NCBI RefSeq assembly: GCF_010560025.1
Contig: NZ_SAIY01000010.1
Span: 186,001-250,000 of the forward strand
DNA: 64,000 nt
Direction of reading: 5' to 3'
From: Verrucosispora sioxanthis
GTDB lineage: Bacteria > Actinomycetota > Actinomycetes > Mycobacteriales > Micromonosporaceae
Below are positions 49,970 through 59,220 of the stretch, in pieces. The position numbers and the translations under genes were made by a program. The stretch's first letter is position 1. Every line of letters begins with the position of its first letter. The notes under the pieces are model-generated. The model saw only the letters and a list, made by a program, of their open reading frames with translations, did no database searches and was not told where the DNA came from.

Positions 49970-52900
49970 ATGCGTGAGGATTCGCCGCGCTGGGAGCAGA
50001 TCAACGCCAGCTCCCACGTCCACGAGCAGGACGGTCTACGCGAGTTGGCCAGCTATCTGCCGGATGCCGACCCGTACCACGTGTGGGCGAACGTCGAGTT
50101 CGTCGGCACCGATGGCTCCATCAATGAGATCGACGCACTCGTGCTCACCGCCAGCGGGCTCTATGTGCTCGAACTCAAGCACTGGCATGGCGAGATCCGT
50201 GGCGACGGTACGCAGTGGGTGCGGCGGGTGGGAAACCACCGCCTCACTCCGGAGGACAACCCGTACATCCTGGCCAACCGCAAGGCCAAGCGGCTGGCCA
50301 GCCTGATCCGCTACTACGCCCGGCAGCAGGGCCGCGAGGCCGAGGCGCCGTACGTCGGCGCGGCAGTGTTTCTACACGCCCGGAACATGAACGCCGAGGG
50401 CTGGACACCATCGGCAGGCAGCACGTCTACGGCCTCGAAGGGCACGACAGCGGACTGCCCGGCCTCAAACAGCTCCTGCTCGCGTCGCCGCGCAACCCGA
50501 CGCATCGGGTCGACGGGTCCCGGGGTCGGCAGATCGTCGAACTGGTCCGGGGCGCCAAGATCCGCCCGTCGGTGGCGGACCGGAAGGTCGGGCAGCTGCT
50601 GCTGCATCCGAAGCCGTTCGCCGAGGGCCTCGGTTGGCAGGACTTTCTCGGCGGGCATGTGATGGACACCTTGTTGGTGCGGCGGGTGCGTTTCTACCTC
50701 ACCAGCCGGGCGGCGGAGCACGAGGTGCCGGCGATCCGCAAGGCGGCCGAGCGGGAGTTCCGCCTGCTCCAGGGCATCCACCATCCCGGCGTGGCCCGAG
50801 CACACGACCTGGTCGAGCATGCCTGGGGACCGGCGGTCGTCTTCGAGCACAAGCAGGACTGGGTGCGTTTCGATCAGTGGCTGCTGCGGCGCGGGGATTC
50901 GTTGACCCTCGCCCAGCGGCTGCAACTGGTGCAGGATCTCGCCGAGATCATCGACTACGCGCACTCACGCCGGTTGGCGCACCGGGCGCTCTCGCCCCGG
51001 GCGATCTATGTGGCCGATCCGGACGGGCCCCGACCGGCCCTGGTGGTGACCGACTGGCAGACGGGTGGCCGGCTGACGGGCAGCACCGAGTTGACCCGGC
51101 TGGGACCGTCCAGCGACCCGGCCAGCCTGGGGCTGTTCTTCGACGACGAGGTCCGTTGCTACCAGGCACCGGAGGCGGAGAACGCCGCCAAGCTGCCCGG
51201 GCACCAGCTCGACGTGTTTTCGGTAGGTGCGACGGCCTACCGGATTCTCGCCGGTACGGCCCCAGCGGCGAGCCCGGAGGAACTGGTCGCCGCGGTTCGG
51301 GACAGCGGCCTGCACCTGGACGCCGTCGTCGACGGCATGCCGCACACCCTCGTCACACTCGTGTACGACGCGACGCGCGGCGACCCTGCGCAGCGGCTCT
51401 CCAGCGTCTCGGCTATCCGCGACGGGTTGGAGAAGGTGTGGGAGGAGTTGACCGCTCCCGAGCCAGAGCCAGTGACGGATCCACTTTCGGCGCACCGTGG
51501 CGACATCCTGGACGGTGACCTGGAGGTCAAGGATCGGCTGGGCTCCGGTGCAACCGCCCTCGCCCTGCTGGTGCGCCGCCCGGAGGACTCGGACGACCTG
51601 GTGCTGAAGGTGGCCCGCGACGAGCAGCACGAGGAACGGCTGGCCGCGGAAGCGCGTACCCTCGCGGGTTTGAAACATCCCCAGGTAGCGGCGCTGGTCG
51701 ACGGGCCGGTCCGGGTCGGCGGGCGGACCGCCCTGCTGCTGGAGAGCGCCGGCCGGCAGACCCTCGCCGAGGAACTGCGCGGTGGCCGGCTCGCGCTGGA
51801 CCTGCTGGAGCGGTACGGGCGGGACCTGCTCGACATCGTCAACTACCTCGACAGCCAGGGTGTCTGGCACCGCGACCTGAAGCCGGCGAACCTGGCCGCC
51901 CGACCCCGCCCCAAGGACAAGCAGCCGCACCTGTGCGTCTTCGACTTCTCGCTGGCCGACACATCCGCCGACCGGATCACTGCGGGAACCGTCGGCTACC
52001 TGGATCCGTTCCTCGGGCCGCCGCGCCGGCTGCGCTACGACGCGGCGGCGGAACGTTTCGCCGCGGCCGTGGTGCTCTACGAGATGGCGACGGGCACCCT
52101 GCCGCGCTGGGGCGACAACGCCAACCCGGTGGCGATCCGTGATGAGGTGACCCTGGAAGCCTCGGCGTTCGACCCGGCCGTCGCCGACCGGTTGGTGGAG
52201 TTCTTCCGGCGGGCGCTGGCCCGCGATGCGGCAGCTCGCTTCGACACCGTCGACGAGATGACCGACGCCTGGCGGGCCATCTTCCAGCGGATCCCGAAGG
52301 CGGCACCGGGCGGTCCGGCTGTACCGGGGCTGACCCGGGAGTCGCCGCTGGCCGCCGCCGAGTTGACCGACCGGGCCCGGTCGGCGCTGGAACGGCTCGG
52401 CCTGGTCACCGTCGGGGATCTGCTCGACGCGGAGCCGTCGGTACTGACCCGGGCCAAGGGGGTGCCTGACGCGACCCGCAAGGAGATCCTCGCCAAGGCC
52501 CGAGCGCTGCGCACGGTCGTGCCGGGCGGCACCGCGCCCACGGTCACGGATGACCGGCCGCTGGCCCAGGGGGTGGAGGCGCTCTGCGCCACCCTGCTAC
52601 CCGGTCCCAAGTCGCGCAACCACCGCGCGCTGGCCGTGCTGCTGGGGCAGGCTCCGACCGACGAGGGAACGTTCCTGTGCTGGCCGGCACAGACCGAGGT
52701 GGCCCGGATCATCGGGCGTAGCCAACCGCAGATCTCCAAGCTGCTCGCCGCGCAGGCGAAGGTATGGCTGGACGAGCCGGCGTTGGACGCGGTCCGCAAT
52801 GAGATCGTCGCCCTGCTCGACGTTCGGGGTGGCGTGATGTCCGCTGCGGAACTGGCCGAGGCGCTGATGGCCGCCCGCGGGTCCTACACCTCCGGCCCGA

Positions 52901-54123
52901 AGCGGCTGCCGCAGGCGATCGGGCTGGTCCGGGCGGCCGTCGAGGCCGAGCTGAGCACGGGTGGCAACGCTCGGGTGGCGATCCAGCGCCAGCGCCCGAC
53001 CGGGCTCGTCCTGGTGGGCCGGGAGCCCGACGATCCAGCGTCCGACGTCACCGCGGCCGACTTCCTTGAGTACGTGGTGACGCTGGGCGGGCGGGCGGTC
53101 GACCTGACTGCCGCTGACCGGCTGTCGACTCAGCGCCAAGCCGACGGTGAGCCGCTGCCGACCCGGCAACGGGCCGTCGAGGAACTACGCCGGCTACCCG
53201 TACCGCCGGGCATGCCGCCCGCGGCCGACCTGCGGTTGCTGCAACTGGCGGCGATCGGCAGCAACGACCGGGTGGACGTCAACGCGCAGGGCCAGCTCTA
53301 CCCGGTGGGCATGCCGGCGGAACGGGCGCTACGGCTGTCGACGGGCACCCTCATCGGCCAGCGGCTCAGCGAACGGCAGCTCCGTGACCGGGTGCAGAGC
53401 CGCTTCCCCCGCGCCGAGCAACTCCCTGGACGCCCGGCGCTCACCAGCCTGCTGGCCACGGCTGAGGTGCCACTGACCTGGCATCCGCAGGATCGGGTCT
53501 ACGGCCCGGTGAGTGTGCCGGCATCGGTCACCGGCACCCGCACCGCCACCAGCCATGCCCCGTTGCTCAGGCTCACCGCCGTGGACGAGGTGGGCGACCG
53601 GCTCGCTGCGGCGCTGCAACGGCACGCTTTCCTGGCGGTGCTGGCACCCTGGCGTCGGCTCGGCCCGGCCCGCCGGGCCCTGTTGACCGGGCTGCCGTTG
53701 ACCGAGGTGGACGTCACGGCGATCCTGCTGGAACGGCTGCGTTCGCTGGGCTTCCCGTGGGAGGCGATCGTGGCGGCCGACAACGGTTCAGCACAGGACG
53801 CGGACTTCCGCAGCCTTGTCGATCTGGTTCGGCACCAGGTGATGCCGGCGGTGCGCACCGCGATCACCGCCGCCAACGGTCCCGTGCTGATCACTGAAGC
53901 GGCTCCGCTGGCCCGGTACGGGCAGTTGGAACTGTTCCAGGAGTTGGCCGATCCGACCCGGTCCCGGCCGGCGGCCCGACTGCTGCTGCTGCCGACCCGG
54001 CGCGCCGAGTCGGCGGCGCTGGACGGTGTGCAACTTCCGCTGACCTCTCCGGCAAGCCAGACGCTCTACCTCGCGGAGGACTGGATCGAGGCGACAGATG
54101 CCTCCCGTACCCGGGTCAGTTGA
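49970..54123 (+). CDS. pglW: PglW-like NERD plus dual serine/threonine kinase protein (single frameshift in the assembly)
   Basis: The frame from the ATG at 49970 (GGAGGAG site) is interrupted near 50398-50400. One extra G joins it to the frame running to 54123, giving about 1384 residues. Domains, in corrected numbering, are as follows. An N-terminal NERD nuclease-like domain has D55, E68 and K70 (ELKHW). Kinase-like domain 1 (about 180-480) has a degenerate catalytic loop HRALSPRAI and TDWQ. Kinase domain 2 (about 510-780) has GSGATALAL, an intact HRDLKPANL and DFS. A helix-hairpin-helix follows (about 800-850), then a DNA-binding-like region (TEVARIIGRSQPQISKLLA, about 905-925), and a C-terminal alpha/beta part. 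This is the layout of PglW from phage growth limitation/BREX type 2 loci. PglX, PglY and PglZ are absent; QatB/QatC-like genes are divergent. Confidence 0.82.
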
Positions 54124-54168
54124 TCAGTCCGCCGTGCCGGACGGGTGGTGCCGATCAGCCGAGTCGCC

Positions 54169-56331
54169 ATGTCGACAGCCGGCGGGTCGGGTGCCGACAC
54201 GGATGTCGGCGATAGTTCGAGGGTGGCGATCTCGACCGATGACAGCGACGACCCGTACCTCTGGCTCGAAGACCTGGATGGCCCGCAGGCGGCGACGTGG
54301 GTCCGGGAGCGCAATGCCGAGACCGTCGCGGCGCTGACCGCCGGCCCGCAGTTCGCCGCCCGTCAGGCCGAGATCCGGCAGGTGCTCGACGCGGACGACC
54401 GCATTCCGTACCCGGCGTGGCGCGGCGACGGCTTCTACTACGACCTGTGGCGGGACGCCGCCCATCCACGCGGGCTGTGGCGGCGTACGACGCTCGACCA
54501 GTACCGCCGCCCTGAGCCGGAGTGGGATGTCCTGCTCGACCTGGACGCGCTGGCCGAACGGGAGGGCGAGAACTGGGTCTGGGGTGGTGTGGCGACCCTG
54601 CCGCCGCAGCACCGACGCTGCCTGGTCAGGCTGTCCCGGGGCGGCGCGGACGCGGTGGTGGTACGCGAGTACGACCTGGTTGATCGGACCTTCGTCGACG
54701 GCGGGTTCACGGTCGCCGAGGCGAAGACCGATGTCTGCTGGATCGACGCCGACCACATATGGATCGGCACCGACCTCGGCCCGGGTTCGCTCACCGACTC
54801 CGGGTATCCACGGGTGGTGCGCCGGTGGCGGCGCGGCACGCCGCTGACCGAGGCCGACATCGTCTACGAGGCGTCCACCACCGACATCGGGGCGTACGGC
54901 TGGCGTGACCTGACGCCCGGGTTCGAGCGTGACTTCGTCACGCGCACCGTGGATTTCTACCGGTCGGAGAGCTATCTGCTGACCGGGGCGGGGGAGCGGA
55001 TCCGGATCCCGGTGCCCAAGGACGCCGACTGGGACGTACACCGGGAGTGGTTGCTGGTCCGACCGCGTACGCCGTGGCAGGTGGGCGACCGGACCCACCC
55101 GGCGGGTGGGCTGCTGGCGATCCGGTTCACCGGCTTTCTCGCGGGTGACCGGGATTTCGACGTGCTTTTCGAGCCGGACGATCGGACCTCGCTCAGTGGG
55201 TACACCTGGACCCGCAACCATTTGATCCTGACCACCCTCACCGATGTCCGCAGCCGATTGGAACTGCTCACCCCCGATGAGGGCGGCTGGCGGCGTGAAC
55301 CGCTGCCCGGGGTGCCGGTGGACCAGGAAAGTTGCGTCGTGGAGACGGATCCGGACCGGGACGACGCTTACCTGATCGCCTCGGAGGGCTTCCTCCAGCC
55401 GGCCACGCTGCGGCTCGGACGGGTCGGCGGCGGCGTCGAGACGCTCAAGCGGGCACCGGCGTTCTTCGACCCCGACGGCCTGGCTGTTCGCCAGTTCTTC
55501 GCCACCTCCGCCGACGGCACCCGGGTGCCGTACTTCGTGGTCGGAGATCCGGCCGCGCCCGCCGGGCCGACGCTGCTGCACGGGTATGGCGGCTTCGAGG
55601 TGTCGCTGACCCCCGGCTACGACGGGATCGTCGGCCGGGGGTGGCTGGCCCACGGCGGCACCTACGTGGTCGCGAACATCCGGGGCGGCGGGGAGTACGG
55701 CCCGCGGTGGCACCGGGCCGCACTGCGAGCCGACCGAATCCGCGCCTTCGAGGACTTCGCGGCCGTGGCGACCGACCTGGTGAGCAGGGGCATCACCACG
55801 CCGGCCATGCTGGGCATCGAGGGCGGCAGCAACGGTGGCCTGCTGATGGGGGTGATGCTGACCCGCCATCCGGCGCTCGTCGGCGCCGTCGTCGCGAACG
55901 TCCCGCTGCTGGACATGCGTCGCTACCACCGGCTGCTGGCCGGCGCCTCCTGGATGGCCGAGTACGGCGACCCGGACGTCGCGGAGGACTGGGCCTTCCT
56001 GCGGGACTACTCGCCGTACCACAACGTGCGCAGTCCCGAGCGGTACCCGCCGGTCCTGTTCGTCACCTCGACCCGCGACGACCGGGTCCATCCCGGACAC
56101 GCCCGGAAGATGACCGCCCGGCTGCGCGAGCACGGCCACGACGTGTCGTACTACGAGAACGTGGAGGGCGGGCACGGCGCGGCGGCCAACAACGAGCAGC
56201 GCGCCTTCATCGAGGCGCTGTCACTGGAGTTCCTGTGGCGGCGGCTGGCCCCGTCACCCGACGGATTACCGCGCCAACCGCTCCGACCGCACGAACAGAC
56301 CTCGGTCCCGGGCGGTCGAGCGCGAGGCTGA
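54169..56331 (+). CDS. Prolyl oligopeptidase (S9) family serine peptidase
   Basis: This protein of about 720 residues has an N-terminal seven-bladed propeller region (about 20-430, DDPYLWLEDLDGPQAATWVRERN at the start) and a C-terminal alpha/beta-hydrolase. The nucleophile Ser is in GGSNGGLLMG (about residue 553), Asp in STRDDRVHPGHA (about 635) and His in EGGHGAAAN (about 668). It has no signal peptide, so it is cytoplasmic. S9A peptidases cleave short peptides after proline. In-frame GTGs at 54145 and 54223 are alternative starts; none has a strong ribosome site. It lies 45 bp after the PglW-like gene but is probably housekeeping. Confidence 0.92.
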   Translation: MSTAGGSGADTDVGDSSRVAISTDDSDDPYLWLEDLDGPQAATWVRERNAETVAALTAGPQFAARQAEIRQVLDADDRIPYPAWRGDGFYYDLWRDAAHPRGLWRRTTLDQYRRPEPEWDVLLDLDALAEREGENWVWGGVATLPPQHRRCLVRLSRGGADAVVVREYDLVDRTFVDGGFTVAEAKTDVCWIDADHIWIGTDLGPGSLTDSGYPRVVRRWRRGTPLTEADIVYEASTTDIGAYGWRDLTPGFERDFVTRTVDFYRSESYLLTGAGERIRIPVPKDADWDVHREWLLVRPRTPWQVGDRTHPAGGLLAIRFTGFLAGDRDFDVLFEPDDRTSLSGYTWTRNHLILTTLTDVRSRLELLTPDEGGWRREPLPGVPVDQESCVVETDPDRDDAYLIASEGFLQPATLRLGRVGGGVETLKRAPAFFDPDGLAVRQFFATSADGTRVPYFVVGDPAAPAGPTLLHGYGGFEVSLTPGYDGIVGRGWLAHGGTYVVANIRGGGEYGPRWHRAALRADRIRAFEDFAAVATDLVSRGITTPAMLGIEGGSNGGLLMGVMLTRHPALVGAVVANVPLLDMRRYHRLLAGASWMAEYGDPDVAEDWAFLRDYSPYHNVRSPERYPPVLFVTSTRDDRVHPGHARKMTARLREHGHDVSYYENVEGGHGAAANNEQRAFIEALSLEFLWRRLAPSPDGLPRQPLRPHEQTSVPGGRARG

Positions 56332-56417
56332 AAGCTGGGCCAGCACAGTCGAGAGCCCTGGCAAACGCGTCGCGTACAGGTCGGCGGGAGCGGGACGGCA
56401 CGCTAGCGGGCGTGGGC

Positions 56418-57314
56418 TCAGGCGGTGGGTGGTGGGTCGGGCAGTTCGTCGATGACGACCACCGGCGTGCCCGGACGCAGCTTCTCCAGTAGCAGGCGCT
56501 GGCCGCTGGCGGTCAGTCGGATGCAACCGTTGGTGGTCTGCTGACCCAGCTCGCCGTCGTGGTACCAGGTGTGGATGCCGATGTGTGCGCCGCGCAGTCC
56601 GGCCGGCACCGAGTCCAGATCGTCGGGGATCGAGCCGAGGGCGTAGATGTCCACCCCGCCGTAGACCGACTCCGGCGGTGGGGTGCGGCCCAGCACGAAG
56701 GTCCGGCCGAGCGGGGTTTCCTGGCCGCGCTGGCCGAGACTGACCTGCCAGGAGCGCTGCGCGGTGCCGTCGCGGTACCAGGTGAGTCGGAACGGGGTTC
56801 GTTCCACCACGATCTGGTCGCGCAGCGCGACGGTACGGAAGCCGCCGGGTGGTAGCCAAGCCAGTTTGCGGTTGGCCGAGGGCAGCAGCACCGCTGTCCA
56901 GCCGGACTCGCGGCGGGCGATCGGCACGGTCAGTTCCACCTCGCTGATCGTCGGCATCAGAAACGCCAGCGGCCGCCCGCCGGGCGCGTCGTACGCCGCG
57001 ATCCTGCGGGTCGGGTGCAGGCCCTGGGTCAGCGGTGCGGCGTCGAGGGCGTCCGGGTCGTCGGGAAAACCTGCGGGAGCGGGGTCGTAGTCGATCTCCG
57101 GCAGCCCGTCCGGTGCGGGCACGGCGGGCAGCACCCGCTCGGCGTCCGCGGACGGCGGCACCTCCGCGGTCGGCAGCACCGCCCCGGCGGTTGGCCCGGC
57201 GACCGGCGTCGTCTCGGGGGCCGGAGTCAGCGCCCACCCGGTGTACGCGGCCCCACCCATCAGCACCGCCACGCCGACCCCGACAGCGACCCCACGCCGC
57301 CCCCGCGACCCCAT
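56418..57314 (-). CDS. L,D-transpeptidase (YkuD) membrane-anchored protein
   Basis: This 298-residue protein has a basic N-terminus and a signal-anchor (RRGVAVGVGVAVLMGGAAYTGWAL, about 5-29), a Pro/Ala linker, then a YkuD domain (about 165-295). The catalytic segment is IGIHTWYHDGELGQQTTNGCIRLT, with the nucleophile Cys and conserved Arg. The usual S-H-G-C is T-N-G-C, so the residue preceding Gly is Asn rather than His. Such enzymes form 3-3 peptidoglycan crosslinks. The ATG at 57314 follows a run of Gs. The frame continues to 57863 through a repeat element, which is not part of the gene. Confidence 0.85.
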   Translation of the reverse strand: MGSRGRRGVAVGVGVAVLMGGAAYTGWALTPAPETTPVAGPTAGAVLPTAEVPPSADAERVLPAVPAPDGLPEIDYDPAPAGFPDDPDALDAAPLTQGLHPTRRIAAYDAPGGRPLAFLMPTISEVELTVPIARRESGWTAVLLPSANRKLAWLPPGGFRTVALRDQIVVERTPFRLTWYRDGTAQRSWQVSLGQRGQETPLGRTFVLGRTPPPESVYGGVDIYALGSIPDDLDSVPAGLRGAHIGIHTWYHDGELGQQTTNGCIRLTASGQRLLLEKLRPGTPVVVIDELPDPPPTA

Positions 57315-57410
57315 AACCCCCAAAAACCCCACCCGCCCACCATACCCCCAAAACCCCCAAACCCCCCCAAAACCCTCCCAGCACCCCCGCCTCCCGCCCC
57401 CGCCCGCCGC
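57315..57410 (-). repeat. G-run tract upstream of the L,D-transpeptidase gene
   Basis: The minus strand carries many G3-G7 runs separated by 1-5 bases up to the start codon; the plus strand reads as C-runs with A-runs. It could fold as G-quadruplexes in the leader of the transpeptidase mRNA. No gene is seen. Confidence 0.6.
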
Positions 57411-57470
57411 GTTGATCAAGAAGTTTGCGTCGGGATGCCGGCGCGAGGCGACCGAAACTTCTTGATCAAC
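57411..57470. repeat. Dispersed palindromic element, copy 1
   Basis: GTTGATCAAGAAGTTT (57411-57426) and AAACTTCTTGATCAAC (57455-57470) form a perfect 16-bp inverted repeat with a 28-base GC-rich centre. A related element lies at 63159-63219. I recall such GTTGATCA palindromes as repeated in Micromonospora-type genomes. Confidence 0.85.
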
Positions 57471-57477
57471 AGCGGTG

Positions 57478-57519
57478 GTCGGGCGGGGTGGGGGTGGGGG
57501 TGGGGGGGTGGGGGGTGTT
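57478..57519 (+). repeat. G-quadruplex-forming G tract at the amylase 3' end
   Basis: The plus strand has consecutive runs of 4-7 Gs separated by single Ts, ending at the amylase stop. Such a tract can form stacked G-quadruplexes and may act in transcription termination. Confidence 0.65.
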
Positions 57520-58966
57520 AGGGGAGGCGGGCGTTGAGGTGGAGGGCTATGGCGTCGTGGGCGGGGATGTTGGCGGCGAACCAGCCGTTGGCGTCGACGG
57601 TGATCACCGGGCCGGAGCAGGTGCCGTTGGTGAAGGTGCCGTGGATGACGTCGCAGTAGCGGCCGGCGGGCAGCCCCGTGTAGTAGGAGCGGCCGTTGAT
57701 CGCGGAGCCCTCGTCGTTGATGGTGATGTAGCCGCGGCCGGTGCGGCTGAAGGCGATGTGGTTGTTGCCGTTGTCGTACCAGTTGCTGACCCCGGTGCCC
57801 TCGGTGGCGTTGCGGAAGCCGACCATGTTCGCGATCACCGGCCAGCGGTGCTCGCACTCCCACCCGGAGTAGCAGACCGTGTTGAGCGTCTTGTTGCCGC
57901 CGTCCGAGGGCGGGCCGGCGTCGCGGCTGCTGAAGGTGTAGCTCGACATCACCGTCGGGGAGCCGTACGGCCAGGCCAGCATGAACGCGTTCGCGAGGGC
58001 GTAGATCCCCCGGTCGCGGTAGGTGAGCACACCGCCGTCGTCGCGTTGGGTGTCGTGGTTGTCCACGAAGACCGAGGAGACGCCGGTGGGCAGGTGTCCC
58101 CAGCCCTCGCCGAAGTTGCGCAGGTACGCCAGCCGCTCGGAGCGGAACACCCGGGCCAGGTCCTTGCCGTAGCGGAACTCGTGCACGTCACCGTTGCCGG
58201 TGTACTCGTTCGGCGTGATCGGCTCGCCCGCGCCGTAGATGACCTCCTGCACGATGTACGCCGACCGGCTGAGCCGGCTGCGGATGTTGGCGATGTCGGC
58301 CGCCGGCATGTGCTTGCTGGCGTCCAGCCGGAAGCCGTCCACCCCGAGCGACAGCAGGTCGTTGAGGTACGCGGCCAGCCGGGAGCGGACGTAGTCGGAC
58401 TCCGTCTTCAGGTCGGAGAGGTTGACCAGCTCGCAGTTCTGCACCTCGTAGCGGTCGTTGTAGTTGACGATGTCGTTGTTGCCGTTGCGCCCGCAGTAGT
58501 GGAAGTCCTGCGACTGGTAGATGCCGGGGTAGACGTGGTGCTGGTAGGACGAGCCGGCCCACCCGGTGCCGCCGCCCGTCTGGCCGGACATGTGGTTGAT
58601 GACCGCGTCGACGATCACCTTCACGCCGGCCGCGTGGCAGGCGTCGACCATGGACTTGAACTGTGCGCGGGTGCCCTTGCGGGATTCGATCCGGTAGCTG
58701 ACCGGCTGGTAGGCCACCCACCACTGGTTGCCGCGTACGTGCTCCTGCGGTGGTGAGACCTGGACGTAGCCGTAGCCCTTCGGGCCGAGGGTGCTGCCGC
58801 ACTCGCTGGCGACGGAGGGCCAGTTCCACTCGAAGAGGTTGGCGATGACCTTCTTGCCGCCGCTCGGGGCGGCGACGGCCGGGGGTGCGGTCACCATGCC
58901 GGGGGCGAGGAGACCGGCGATCAGGGCGAGGGCGACGATCGCCGGGCGGAGTCGACGTCGATGCAT
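57518..58966 (-). CDS. Secreted alpha-amylase (GH13)
   Basis: This 482-residue enzyme has a signal peptide (residues 1-33, LLAPGMVTAPPAVAAP) and a GH13 barrel. The catalytic triad is D215 (GVDGFRLDASKH), E241 (AYIVQEVIYG) and D305 (FVDNHDTQRD); VDAVINHMSG is conserved region I. A C-terminal beta domain (about 395-482) follows, ending without an extra starch-binding module. This is the actinobacterial/animal-type amylase subgroup. It hydrolyses starch outside the cell. A palindromic site 66 bp upstream may bind a sugar-responsive repressor. Confidence 0.95.
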   Translation of the reverse strand: MHRRRLRPAIVALALIAGLLAPGMVTAPPAVAAPSGGKKVIANLFEWNWPSVASECGSTLGPKGYGYVQVSPPQEHVRGNQWWVAYQPVSYRIESRKGTRAQFKSMVDACHAAGVKVIVDAVINHMSGQTGGGTGWAGSSYQHHVYPGIYQSQDFHYCGRNGNNDIVNYNDRYEVQNCELVNLSDLKTESDYVRSRLAAYLNDLLSLGVDGFRLDASKHMPAADIANIRSRLSRSAYIVQEVIYGAGEPITPNEYTGNGDVHEFRYGKDLARVFRSERLAYLRNFGEGWGHLPTGVSSVFVDNHDTQRDDGGVLTYRDRGIYALANAFMLAWPYGSPTVMSSYTFSSRDAGPPSDGGNKTLNTVCYSGWECEHRWPVIANMVGFRNATEGTGVSNWYDNGNNHIAFSRTGRGYITINDEGSAINGRSYYTGLPAGRYCDVIHGTFTNGTCSGPVITVDANGWFAANIPAHDAIALHLNARLP

Positions 58967-59031
58967 CGGGTGCTCCAGGGGTGCCGGGGGACGGGGAGGT
59001 GGTGCGGGTTGCCCGGACCTTGCAACCGGGA

Positions 59032-59044
59032 CTGAAAATTTCAG
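59032..59044. promoter_or_regulatory. CTGAAAATTTCAG palindrome upstream of the amylase gene
   Basis: A 6-1-6 inverted repeat lies in an AT-rich island 66-78 bp before the amylase start, close to CTTGCAA. It is a plausible operator for a LacI-type maltose/starch regulator. The assignment is inferred. Confidence 0.5.
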
Positions 59045-59220
59045 AAAGGTTACAAGCCGATTTCAACGCCTGTCAATGCACTGGTGTGGACGGTCGGCGC
59101 GGGGCCGTTATACGCGCCGGGCGGCGGGGCGGTTCGACAACTCGGCGAGATTTTTTCTTACGACACTGATCCGACCGGAGCCGCGCTGCGTACTGGAATG
59201 GGGAACAGGGTCGGCCGGCG

